This document shows positions 24,242 through 32,517 of a stretch of 64,000 nucleotides of DNA, piece by piece. Under the pieces are notes generated by a model. That model did not search any database. It was not told the DNA's origin and worked only from the letters and a program-made list of their open reading frames with translations. Numbering within the stretch: position 1 is the stretch's first letter; every line of letters begins with the position of its first letter. The position numbers and the translations under genes were made by a program. Source of the DNA: Longimicrobium sp. (GTDB lineage Bacteria > Gemmatimonadota > Gemmatimonadetes > Longimicrobiales > Longimicrobiaceae). Where the stretch lies: assembly GCA_036377595.1 (NCBI GenBank), contig DASUYB010000150.1, positions 19,040-83,039 of the forward strand. The letters are read 5' to 3'.

Positions 24242-25588
24242 TCACCGGCCCAGCAGGCGCGCCACCGCGTCAGCGGAGATGCCGAGGAGGAGCGGCCGTT
24301 CGGCCCGCGGGGCGCCGCCGTAGAGCACCGCGATCACCTGCCCGTCGGCGTCGAACACGGGGCTGCCGCTGGCGCCGGCGGCCGAGCGCGCGAACACCTC
24401 CACGCGTCCTCCCCGAACCGCGGCCAGCGTGGCGGGCGTCAGCACCAGGCGCGCCGCCTGGCCCCGCACCGGGTCGCCCGCGCCGGGAAAGCCGGCCACC
24501 ATCAGGGGCGCGCCGGCGGGTAGGGTGTCGGGGCGCAGGTTCAGGCCGCGCACGGTGGGCACCGCGCCCTCGATCCCCTCCACCCGCACCAGCGCCAGGT
24601 CCGCCTCGTCCGACGCGGCGGCCAGGCGCGCCGGCCACCTCTGCGACGACGCCGCGAACTGCACCGCGATCTGCCGCGGCGTCCCCCGTCCGTTCCCGCC
24701 CGTCACCACGTGGCGGCTGGTAACCAGCAGGGCGTCGCCGCGCACCGCGAACGCCGTCCCCGTCACCACCACGCCGTCCTCGTCCTCCACGAAGATCCGC
24801 GCCACCGCCAGCCGGTTGCCCCGCCCCACGTCCACCACGCGCGGCACCGCGGCCGTGCTCTCCGCCGCCGTCGCCATGAGGGGGGATGAAGATGGAGACG
24901 CGGGTGATGCGGCCGATGGCGCAGCGTCCGGCGGGCGATGCGTCCGCGGCGTCCGTCCGCGCGGGGATGCGGATCGTGCGGCGGGGGGATCGGACGAAGA
25001 TGGGAGATCGGTGAGGGACGGCGCTCCCGCCGGCGGCGATCCGGCGAGCGCGGGCGCTGGCGGCGGGGATGGCGCGGCTCCGCGCTGCGGCGCGAGACGG
25101 ATCGCCGCCGCGCCCGCCAGCGTCGCGAAGATGGCCCCCGCGGCGAAGGCGGCGGGCACGCCCATGCGGCGGCGTCCACCCTCCCGCGGCGGCCGCGCGG
25201 CGGCGGGGCGGCGCGCGCCGGCCATGCGGAACTCCAGCACCGGCCCCGCGGGGCCCAGGGTGATGCGGTCGCCGTCGCGAAGCCGCGCGGGCGAGGAGAC
25301 GCGGCGGCCGTTGAGCCAGGTGCCGTTGGTGCTGGCCAGGTCGCGCAGCCTCCACCCGCCGCCGTCGCGCTCGACGCGGGCGTGGTGCGCCGACACCGCG
25401 GCGTCCGACGGCCCGGCGAAGCGCAGCGCAGCGTCGGGGTGGCGGCCCACGGTGCAATCCGCGCCGGTGAGCCGCAGCACCACGCCCGCGCGCTCGCCGG
25501 TCAGCACGTGCAGCTCGGCGGCCAAGGAGGGTTTCGTCGCAGGAGGGAATCGAAGACCAGGAATCGTCCCGGATCCGGATAAAGGCAT
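24242..25588 (-). CDS. FHA domain - transmembrane - trypsin-like serine protease fusion
   Basis: 448 residues. An N-terminal FHA domain (about 25-120) has CTVGRHPDAALRF, VSAHHARVERDGGGW and LRDLASTNGTWLNG; the phosphopeptide-contacting Arg49, Ser66, His69 and Asn88 are present. One TM helix (about 143-164, GVPAAFAAGAIFATLAGAAA) follows, then a Pro/Ser-rich linker and an S1-type protease domain (about 260-448) with His293 (LVTSRHVV), Asp330 (DEADLALV) and Ser408 (GASGSPVFD). Topology implies a cytosolic phosphothreonine reader controlling a periplasmic protease. It is last in the co-directional T6SS locus, after a kinase and a PP2C phosphatase, so it likely reads that kinase's output, as Fha does in other T6SSs. 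The protease target is unknown. Confidence 0.88.
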   Translation of the reverse strand: MPLSGSGTIPGLRFPPATKPSLAAELHVLTGERAGVVLRLTGADCTVGRHPDAALRFAGPSDAAVSAHHARVERDGGGWRLRDLASTNGTWLNGRRVSSPARLRDGDRITLGPAGPVLEFRMAGARRPAAARPPREGGRRRMGVPAAFAAGAIFATLAGAAAIRLAPQRGAAPSPPPAPALAGSPPAGAPSLTDLPSSSDPPAARSASPRGRTPRTHRPPDAAPSAASPASPSSSPLMATAAESTAAVPRVVDVGRGNRLAVARIFVEDEDGVVVTGTAFAVRGDALLVTSRHVVTGGNGRGTPRQIAVQFAASSQRWPARLAAASDEADLALVRVEGIEGAVPTVRGLNLRPDTLPAGAPLMVAGFPGAGDPVRGQAARLVLTPATLAAVRGGRVEVFARSAAGASGSPVFDADGQVIAVLYGGAPRAERPLLLGISADAVARLLGR

Positions 25589-25610
25589 CAGGAGTCCGAA
25601 ACCCCTCCCG

Positions 25611-25804
25611 GTGTCATCCTGAGGGAGGCGCCGCGCCGTACCATGGTGCGAGCCGAATTCTGGCGCCGACCGAAGGATCTACTCGCCGCGCGGACAAAGT
25701 CTGTTTCTTCGAGCGAATCTCCAGCCCGCCATGCAAGATCCTTCGGGCGCGCGGAGCTCGGCGAGTACGCGGTTGCGGTGCTCCGCGCCCTCAGGATGAC
25801 ACCG
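25611..25804. repeat. dispersed inverted repeat, 'CATCCTGAGGGAGGCGCCGCGCC' family (fills 25589-25833)
   Basis: GTGTCATCCTGAGGGAGGCG begins and GCGCCCTCAGGATGACACC ends the element; GACCGAAGGATCTACTCGCC and TGCAAGATCCTTCGGGCGCG are its inner arms. It resembles 34977-35165 closely. It occupies the gap between the phosphatase and the FHA-protease gene. Confidence 0.7.
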
Positions 25805-25833
25805 CTGGGGTGCCTCACACGATTCGCAACGTT

Positions 25834-26742
25834 TCACCCCGGGTGATACGGGGCCCAGCCGACGGTGTCGCCGGGCTGCGGGACGTCGAGGCCCGCGCCG
25901 TCGACGCGGATGGCGAGCACGGTGACGTTGTCGGGGCCGCCGCGGTCGTTGGCGGCGTCGACCAGCACGCGGCAGAGGTCGGCCGTGTCGTGCCAGCGCG
26001 CGGCGGCCGCGGCGATCTCGTCCGGCGCCACCGCGCGGAACAGCCCGTCGGAGCAGAGCACCAGCACGTCGCCGCGGCGCAGCTGCTGCCAGGTGAGGTC
26101 GACGGTGACGTCGGGCCGGGGCCCCAGCGCCTGCAGCAGCACGCTGGCCTGGCCGCTCCGCTCCGCCTCTTCGGCCGTGAGCGCGCCCCTGTCCATCAGC
26201 TGCTGCACCAGCGACTGGTCGCGCGTGAGCTGCGCCGCGCGCCCGCCGCGCACCAAGTACGCGCGCGAGTCGCCCACCTGCGCCAGGAACGCGCACCCGT
26301 CCAGCACCCCGGCGGCGGTGGCGGTCGTCCCCATCCCGTCGCAGGCGGGGTCGCGCCGCGCGTGGCGATGGATGGCGCCGTTCGCGTCTTCCAGCGCCTC
26401 GCGCAGCAGCGCCGCGAAGCGCGCGGGGCTGCCGTCGCGCGAGGCGGTCCACCGGTTGGAGAGCGCCGCGTAGATCGAGGCCACGGCCAGGCGGCTGGCC
26501 AGCGCGCCCGCGGCCGCGCCGCCCATCCCGTCGGCCACCACCGCCAGCAGCCCGTGCTCGCCCAGCGTGAAGCGGCGCGCCGGCTCGTCCCCGTCCGTCC
26601 CCACGCGCCAGGGGCCCTCGTCCACCGGCGCGCCCAGGTCGGCGATCAGGAACGAGTCCTGGTTCTCCCGCCGCCGCTGGCCGGGATGCGTGTGCCCGTA
26701 CGCCTCGGCGTGGACGGCGCGGCCGACGGCGTAGGGGATCAC
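25834..26742 (-). CDS. PP2C-family Ser/Thr protein phosphatase (PppA/Stp1-like)
   Basis: 302 residues with the PP2C metal-binding signatures RRENQDSFLIAD, LAVVADGMGGAAAGALAS, AQVGDSRAYLVR, LVLCSDGLF and GGPDNVTVLAI. PppA-type enzymes remove phosphate from T6SS regulators phosphorylated by PpkA-type kinases, using two Mn/Mg ions. The GTG start at 26742 overlaps the stop codon of the kinase (GTGA), so expression is coupled. The protein is soluble. Downstream are the FHA-protease gene and a dispersed repeat. Confidence 0.93.
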   Translation of the reverse strand: MIPYAVGRAVHAEAYGHTHPGQRRRENQDSFLIADLGAPVDEGPWRVGTDGDEPARRFTLGEHGLLAVVADGMGGAAAGALASRLAVASIYAALSNRWTASRDGSPARFAALLREALEDANGAIHRHARRDPACDGMGTTATAAGVLDGCAFLAQVGDSRAYLVRGGRAAQLTRDQSLVQQLMDRGALTAEEAERSGQASVLLQALGPRPDVTVDLTWQQLRRGDVLVLCSDGLFRAVAPDEIAAAAARWHDTADLCRVLVDAANDRGGPDNVTVLAIRVDGAGLDVPQPGDTVGWAPYHPG

Positions 26743-28379
26743 GGCGCGCCCCGGCTGCACTCGTCCAGCAGGAGCGACGCGGACTCCCTCGCGACCAGCG
26801 CGAGGGAGCTCCGGGCCCACTGCACGCAGCTTTCCGCGTCGCCCAGCCGGCTGGACGCTATCGCCGCCACGTACGCCGCGTCCGCGCGCAATCTCCGCGA
26901 CGCGCCGCGGCGGTACACGCCCACCGCCTGGCCGCGGATCCGCTCCAGCTCTCCCGGCCCCGCCGATCCCACCTCGTCCCCCAGCCGGTCGACCAGCGCG
27001 CGCGCAGCCACGTCCGGGTCCACCGGCGGCGGAGGAGGCGGAGGAGGCGGAGGAGGCGGGGGAGGAGGCGCGGGCGCGACCGCGACGGGGATCGGCGCTG
27101 AAGCGGAAGGCGCCGGCGCGGGCGTGGACGGGCCGGCCGTGGTGACGACCTCTCCCTGCGGCGCATCCACCGTCGCGGGCGAGGACGGCGGAGGTGCCGC
27201 GGCCACGGGCGCAGCCGCGGGCGCAACCGGCGAATCCGCGGACGCGATGGGCCCGCCTGCCCCGGCGCGCGAGCCGAGCACGCGGGGCGCGCCCCAGGCC
27301 AGCATCCCCACCGCCGCCACGCCGCCGATCGCGAACGACGTCCACCGCGCGAGAACGCGGAGCCGCGTGCCGGGCGTCGTCTCCCCCCGCCGCGCGGGGG
27401 CGGGGGTGACCACGGTGGGGGCGACGGAGACGGGATCGCCCGCGCAGATGCGGCTGATCCCCGTCAGCGGCCCGGCGGCGGCGGGCGCGGACGCCGCGGC
27501 GACGAGGGTGTCCGCGAACTCGTCCGCGCTGGCGAAGCGCTCCTCGGCGCGGCGCCGGAGCGCGCGGTCGAGCACCGCCTGCAGCGCGGGGGGCACGGAG
27601 ACGCCGGGATAGACGGCGTCCAGCGGCATGGGGTCCACCGTCAGCCGCAGCTCCAGCAGCGAGGTGGTCGTCGTGGCGCGCCAGGGCTGCCCCCCGGCCA
27701 GCATCCGGTAGATGACCAGTGCCAGCGCGTACACGTCGCTGCGCCCGTCCAGCGGCGCGTTCAGCAGCTGCTCGGGGCTCATGTACTCGGGGGTGCCGAT
27801 CACGAACTCGTGCCGGGTCAGGTCGCCCGCCACGCCCTCGGCCGAGCCCTTGGCGATGTCGAAGTCCACCACCTTCACCCGGTCCTCGCCGCGCGGGCCG
27901 GGCGAGATCATCACGTTCCCCGGCTTCAGGTCGCGGTGCACGATCCCCGCGTCGTGGGCGGCCTGCAGCGCCGCCGCCACCTGCCGCGCGATCTCCACCG
28001 CGCGCCCCAGCCCCAGGCGCCCCTCGCGCTCCAGCAGCTCGGCCAGCGTGCACCCCGGCACGTACTCCATCGCCAAAAAGCGCGTCCCGTCGCCCGTGTC
28101 GCCGAAGTCGTAGACGGTGCATACGTTGGGATGGAGGATGCGCGAGACGTTGCGCACGCCGCGCTCGAAGCGCGCCGCGGCCTCGGCGTCTGACTCCAGC
28201 TGCGGGCGCAGCACCTTGATGGCGTCGCGCCGGCCGATGTGCAGGTGCTCGCCGAGATAGACGGCGCCCATCGCCCCCTCGCCCAGCTTCTGGACGATGC
28301 GGTAGCGCCCGGCCAGCACGGTGCCGACCCGCGACGTCGCCGCCGCCTCGCCGGCGGCGGGCGGCACGGGCGCGGTCAC
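26739..28379 (-). CDS. transmembrane Ser/Thr protein kinase (PpkA-like)
   Basis: 546 residues. The kinase domain (about 25-300) has LGEGAMGAVYLG (32-43), Lys55 in AIKVL, HRDLKPGN with Asp150, Lys152 and Asn155, and VVDFDIAKGS. The canonical DFG is DFD (172-174) with the metal-binding Asp retained. The activation loop and APE region read VIGTPEYMSPEQL. A TM helix (about 345-365, FAIGGVAAVGMLAWGAP) and a long Ala/Pro-rich extracytoplasmic linker with a run of more than 15 Pro lead to a helical C-terminal domain of about 100 residues. In other T6SSs, PpkA senses envelope signals and phosphorylates Fha; the FHA-protease two genes away is the obvious candidate substrate. Confidence 0.92.
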   Translation of the reverse strand: MTAPVPPAAGEAAATSRVGTVLAGRYRIVQKLGEGAMGAVYLGEHLHIGRRDAIKVLRPQLESDAEAAARFERGVRNVSRILHPNVCTVYDFGDTGDGTRFLAMEYVPGCTLAELLEREGRLGLGRAVEIARQVAAALQAAHDAGIVHRDLKPGNVMISPGPRGEDRVKVVDFDIAKGSAEGVAGDLTRHEFVIGTPEYMSPEQLLNAPLDGRSDVYALALVIYRMLAGGQPWRATTTTSLLELRLTVDPMPLDAVYPGVSVPPALQAVLDRALRRRAEERFASADEFADTLVAAASAPAAAGPLTGISRICAGDPVSVAPTVVTPAPARRGETTPGTRLRVLARWTSFAIGGVAAVGMLAWGAPRVLGSRAGAGGPIASADSPVAPAAAPVAAAPPPSSPATVDAPQGEVVTTAGPSTPAPAPSASAPIPVAVAPAPPPPPPPPPPPPPPPVDPDVAARALVDRLGDEVGSAGPGELERIRGQAVGVYRRGASRRLRADAAYVAAIASSRLGDAESCVQWARSSLALVARESASLLLDECSRGAP

Positions 28380-28403
28380 CGCCGCCCCCCGCGCGCGGCG
28401 CGG

Positions 28404-28931
28404 TCACTCACGGCCACACCCCTCGCCCTGCTCGCGGCGCTCCACGAAGCGCACCTGCCCCTCGTAGCGCGGCACGCGCACCAGCTGCACGGGAAAGACC
28501 GGGGTGGCGAAGGTGCGGCACCCCTGCGTGGTCAGCACGAGGACGGAGAGCACCTCGCGCATCTTCCCGTCGGCGCCGGGCTCCTTGCGCACCCCCACGC
28601 TGTCCACGCGGATGCGGTCGTTGGCGCTCATCCGCCCGGCGGCCACCGCCAGCACCATCTCCCTGCGGAAGTCCACCTGCGGCGGCGGAAGCGGCGCGCT
28701 CTGCCCGCGGGTGGCGTTGCGCCAGAGCGAGCCCAGCGCCGCGGCGTCGCGCACCACCAGCCGCAGCGAGTCGCGCACGCCGCCCGCGTCGTCGTCGTAC
28801 ACCACCGCCGCCTGGGGCACCGGCTTCAGCGCCGGCTTCCCCTTCCCGCACGCGGCGGAGATCGCGGCGGCGAAGAGGAAGAGGGGGATGAACAGCGGTC
28901 GGGGGATGGGGATGGAAGAAGGCCGGCTCAT
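28404..28931 (-). CDS. PrcB-like domain lipoprotein downstream of tssM
   Basis: 175 residues. Signal peptide PRPLFIPLFLFAAAISAACG with lipobox SAAC. The mature domain (SLRLVVRDAAALGSLWRNAT, PPPQVDFRREMVLAVAAGRMSANDRIRVDSVGV, VLVLTTQGCRTFATPVFPVQLVRVPRYEGQVRFVER) follows the pattern of PrcB-type C-terminal domains: W near the start, PPxVDF, MVL, a closing V-F strand. Its ATG overlaps the tssM stop (ATGA), tying it to the membrane complex. Because no classical TssJ is seen, this outer-membrane lipoprotein is one candidate substitute, though PrcB similarity does not predict that role. Confidence 0.7.
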   Translation of the reverse strand: MSRPSSIPIPRPLFIPLFLFAAAISAACGKGKPALKPVPQAAVVYDDDAGGVRDSLRLVVRDAAALGSLWRNATRGQSAPLPPPQVDFRREMVLAVAAGRMSANDRIRVDSVGVRKEPGADGKMREVLSVLVLTTQGCRTFATPVFPVQLVRVPRYEGQVRFVERREQGEGCGRE

Positions 28932-31900
28932 GAGACCATCCTCGAGACGCAGGAAAGGCCGCGGAGGAACGACGGATCGAAGACGGGAACGCCGCGGGCG
29001 AAGGTGACGTCGAGCACCAGCGGCTGCTGCGCGCCGGGAACGCGCCAGCGCACCAGCCAGTGCCCGTCGCCCGCGGCCTGCCACTGCCCCTGGGCGAACA
29101 GGCGGAAGGGGGCCCACCCCCCCGCCGCCTGGGCCACGACCACCTCGGCCCCGCCCACCAGGGCGGTGACCTGCGCGTCGCCCGCGCCGCCGTGCCACTC
29201 GAACGGCTCCGACGCGGCGAAGGTGCGGGTGAAGCGGCGGGTGCGCCCCTCGAAGGTCACCCCCACCTCGGGGATCTCGGGCGAGGTCTGCGGGCGCACG
29301 CGGAAGACGACCTCGGGCCCGGCGCCGGAGGGGTCGTACAGCGCGCCGGAGAAGTCGGTGGCCGCGCCCAGGAAGCGGCGGAAGGCCGCCGTCGGCGGCG
29401 GGTCCGCGCCCATCTTCGGCTCCCACCGCCGCCCCTGCCTCACCACCACGCCGGAGACGTTGCCCAGCAGCTCGACCAGCGCGCTGTTCCCCGGCTGGAA
29501 CACCGCGGCCACGTCGTCGAGCTCCGCCTCGCGCCCGGCGGAGGGCGAGAAGGGATACAGGTCCGCCAGCGCGGCGAAGCCGCGGCAGAAATGCGCGGCG
29601 GCCGCGTTGGGGTCGGGCGGGGGGCGGCCGTCGGCGCCGAGGGTCGGCACCTCGCCCTTCGCCTTGTCGATCACCCCCTGCGCGTACTGGATGGGCGCGC
29701 GCAGCAGCGCCTGCACCGCCGTGGCCGAGCTCCCCGCCACGGCGTCGGTGCGGAACTCCTGCGCCAGCTTGCGCGCCTCGGCCTCGGCCGCGCCGGCGGC
29801 CGTTCCCGCGTCGTTCAGCGCCTGGCCCTTCTGCGCCAGCGGCGCGGTGACGGCCTGCTGCAGCGCCGAGCGCAGGTTCCCCAGCGCCAGCAGGTACCCG
29901 GCGGTGGCATCTCCCGCCACGCGGTCGGTGAGGGTGGGCGGCACGGCGGCGTGCACGGGCTGGAAGTGGACGCCCACCTGCGCCGAATCCACCGCCGTGT
30001 GCTTCGAGACCAGGGAGAGCAGCTGCAGGATCGGCGAGTTGTTCCCCGACAGCGGCTCCAGCCGCGCCACCGCGTCCTCCAGGCCGGCGAAGGGAAGGAC
30101 GCGGCCGTTGCCGAGGAACGAGCGCCAGTGGCCCACGTAGTCTTCCAGGTAGCGCGCCTGCAGCTCGCGCTCGAGCCGGGCGCGGTCGCCGGGGGACACC
30201 GTCTGCGGACCCAGCACCCAGTCCTCGCGCTTCAGCAGCCGCTCCACGTCCCCCACATGCCCGCGCACGTAGGCCCACCCGTCGCGGGTGAAGGGCCCCG
30301 GCACCTCGTACAGGTCGGCCACCACGCGCCCGGCCAGCGGGAACTCGCGCCCGAAGCTCACGTTCTGCGAATGCGCGGCGGCCTCGGACAGGAGGATGCG
30401 GTAGATGGCGTCGGAGCGCGCGAACTTCCCCAGGAACTCGCGGCTGGCGGCCACGCGGCGGTCGTCGAGCGTGGGCTGGAAGGGATTCCCCCGCGGCAGC
30501 TCGGCGCCGAAGAAGGCGAACTGGCGCCGGGCCACCTCCAGGCGCGCGGCGTCGACCGCCGACGCGGGGGCCCAGTGGCGCGCCAGCACGGTGTCCATGA
30601 ACTCGGCCGTGCCGTGCTGCGGGTGGCTGGTGGTGATGAGGTACGCCTTCAGGTCGTCGTAGGTGCGCGTGTACTCCGACGCCTCGTTCGGCTCGGCGGG
30701 GAGATTGTCGAGCGCGGCGACCAGGGCGGAGCGGGTGCGCGTCCACAGCTGCCGGTCGAAGGTGGCGAAGTACACCCGCCGCAGGTGCGGGAAGGCGTCG
30801 TCGCCGGCGAACAATCCCCAGGTCAGCCACAGCGGGGCCCCCTCGCGCGTGTAGCGCCCGATCGTCGCCGCGTCGCCGCGGAGCGCGTCCAGCCGGCGCA
30901 GCGCATTGAGCGAGGCCAGCGCGGCGGGGTCCACCGGCGCGGCCTGCGCCTCGCGCGCCGCCTCCACCGACCGGGCCAGGAGCCCGCGGTTCTTGCTCCA
31001 CGAGACGGTGAAGCCCACCGCCGCCACCAGCGCCGCGGCAGCCACCGACACGGCGAGCGTCCGCCGCAGCGCGTTCACCCGCGTCCCCCCCGCCGTGGCC
31101 GCCATGGCCGCGCGGTCGCGCAGGATCACGTCGCCGAACACGCGCGGGCCGAACGCCCACTCGGCCACCTCGCGCAGGGAGCCGCGCGCCACGGGCGCCG
31201 GCTGGGGCGCCAGCAGGCTGCGCTGGCCGAACACGCCGGAGGCGCCCAGCGCCACCTGCCCCGGGCCGGGAGCGGGGCCCGCCGCGTCCGCCTCGTCGCC
31301 CGCGGACGCGAGGACGGTGCGCACGCCGGAGAAGTAGAAGCCGCGCAGGAACGGGCTCACGTGCAGCGGGCTGGGGCGGCACACCTCCACCAGGAAGTGC
31401 GTGGCCAGCTCGGAGACCTTGCGCAGCTCGCGCGGGAACTCGTACGCGCCGCCGCGCGCCTCCTCTCGCGCCTCGCGGGGGAGGAGGTCGAGCTGCGCCA
31501 GCGCCAGCGAGCGCTGCATCGCCCGCAGCGCCTCGCCCGCGCGGCGCGCGGCGAACTCGGCGTACAGCCCGGCGGCGGGCGCGTCGGCCAGGGGGAAGGT
31601 GGCGCCCAGCACCTCGCGCGCCTCGTCCCGGGTCATCCCCCGCACGTAGTCGGCGAAGTAGGGGATGCGGTCGGCGCGGGTGAAGAGCACGTAGACCGGG
31701 AGGCGCACGCCCAGCTCCTGCGCCAGGCCGGCCAGCCGCGCGCGGATGCGGCGCGCGGCCGCGGGAACGGCGTCGGCGGCGCCGGGGCGCAGCAGCTCGT
31801 CGCAGGCGAAGCAGACCACGGCCGCGCGCGGCGCCTGCGCGCCCCGCGCCAGCGCGGCGGCCAGACGGCTGGGCTGGAGGTGGCGCACCAGCCGGGCCCA

Positions 31901-32392
31901 GCGCCCGTCGTCGTCCACCACCCCCGCGCCCGGCTCCAGGAAGAGGGTGTCGCGCGCGTACCAGACGTTGATCCCCTGCGTGGGCACCACCGCGCCGCCG
32001 CGCTCCACCTCGCCTGCCAGCAGCTCGGGCTCGGTGCCGGAGTGGACGACGGTCGAGGTCTTGGCGCTCCCCGCGGGCCCCATCACCAGCACCACGGGAA
32101 GCGAGGCGATGCGCGACGAGCCCGCCAGCGCCGACGACGCCAGGCGCGCCTCTGCCGCGGCCATGGCCTCGGCGATCTCGTCGGGCGCGTCCGGCGCGGC
32201 GGGCATGCGGCGGCTGCGCGCGGCCACGTAGAGGAAGATGAGGACGGCGGCCGCGATCCCCAGCACCGCCAGCCCGCCGCGCACGATCCACAGGTCGCGC
32301 CCCGCCACCTTCAGCCAGCCGGCCGACCACACGGCGGCGGCGAAGACGAGGAGCACCGTGAGCGCGGCCAGCCAGGCCTTCTTCTGCTTCAT
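28928..32392 (-). CDS. tssM: type VI secretion membrane protein TssM (IcmF)
   Basis: 1154 residues. Two N-terminal TM segments (about 7-27 and 38-57) and a third near 440 (LAVSVAAAALVAAVGFTVSW). The cytoplasmic GTPase-like domain has Walker A GPAGSAKTST (105-114), then VVDDDGRW and RLPVYVLFTRADRIPYF (NTPase TxxD element). The large periplasmic part contains the IcmF-related region (LYDPSGAGPEVVFRVRPQTS, GHWLVRWRVPGAQQPLVLDV at the C-terminus). TssM spans the inner membrane and contacts TssL and the outer-membrane lipoprotein. It follows tssL (gap 125 bp holding a 7-bp tandem repeat) and overlaps the PrcB-like lipoprotein. Confidence 0.95.
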   Translation of the reverse strand: MKQKKAWLAALTVLLVFAAAVWSAGWLKVAGRDLWIVRGGLAVLGIAAAVLIFLYVAARSRRMPAAPDAPDEIAEAMAAAEARLASSALAGSSRIASLPVVLVMGPAGSAKTSTVVHSGTEPELLAGEVERGGAVVPTQGINVWYARDTLFLEPGAGVVDDDGRWARLVRHLQPSRLAAALARGAQAPRAAVVCFACDELLRPGAADAVPAAARRIRARLAGLAQELGVRLPVYVLFTRADRIPYFADYVRGMTRDEAREVLGATFPLADAPAAGLYAEFAARRAGEALRAMQRSLALAQLDLLPREAREEARGGAYEFPRELRKVSELATHFLVEVCRPSPLHVSPFLRGFYFSGVRTVLASAGDEADAAGPAPGPGQVALGASGVFGQRSLLAPQPAPVARGSLREVAEWAFGPRVFGDVILRDRAAMAATAGGTRVNALRRTLAVSVAAAALVAAVGFTVSWSKNRGLLARSVEAAREAQAAPVDPAALASLNALRRLDALRGDAATIGRYTREGAPLWLTWGLFAGDDAFPHLRRVYFATFDRQLWTRTRSALVAALDNLPAEPNEASEYTRTYDDLKAYLITTSHPQHGTAEFMDTVLARHWAPASAVDAARLEVARRQFAFFGAELPRGNPFQPTLDDRRVAASREFLGKFARSDAIYRILLSEAAAHSQNVSFGREFPLAGRVVADLYEVPGPFTRDGWAYVRGHVGDVERLLKREDWVLGPQTVSPGDRARLERELQARYLEDYVGHWRSFLGNGRVLPFAGLEDAVARLEPLSGNNSPILQLLSLVSKHTAVDSAQVGVHFQPVHAAVPPTLTDRVAGDATAGYLLALGNLRSALQQAVTAPLAQKGQALNDAGTAAGAAEAEARKLAQEFRTDAVAGSSATAVQALLRAPIQYAQGVIDKAKGEVPTLGADGRPPPDPNAAAAHFCRGFAALADLYPFSPSAGREAELDDVAAVFQPGNSALVELLGNVSGVVVRQGRRWEPKMGADPPPTAAFRRFLGAATDFSGALYDPSGAGPEVVFRVRPQTSPEIPEVGVTFEGRTRRFTRTFAASEPFEWHGGAGDAQVTALVGGAEVVVAQAAGGWAPFRLFAQGQWQAAGDGHWLVRWRVPGAQQPLVLDVTFARGVPVFDPSFLRGLSCVSRMVS

Positions 32393-32463
32393 CGCTGCGC
32401 TGCGGGTTGAAGGAATCTTGATCGGGTCCTGCGATTCAGTCGCCCATCGAATGTCCGTCCCGA

Positions 32464-32505
32464 CGTCCTAAGTCCTAAGTCCTGAGTCCTAAGTCCTAAG
32501 TGCTG
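32464..32505 (-). repeat. 7-bp tandem repeat (GTCCTAA/GTCCTGA, six copies)
   Basis: Six consecutive units: GTCCTAA twice, GTCCTGA, GTCCTAA twice, GTGCTGA. It lies between tssL and tssM. A second array of the same unit is at 37539-37573, and a related array (CCCCTGT) is inside clpV. Confidence 0.9.
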
Positions 32506-32517
32506 AGAAGCGCAGTC

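Noticed and set aside
28404..28931. Calling the lipoprotein after tssM a true TssJ
   Set aside because: Its pattern (PPxVDF, MVL, closing V-F strand) fits PrcB-type domains rather than TssJ; only lipidation and position favour TssJ.
29060..32410. A 1116-codon open frame on the plus strand opposite tssM
   Set aside because: Low-complexity Arg/Gly/Val/Gln composition with no motifs; tssM on the minus strand is unmistakable.
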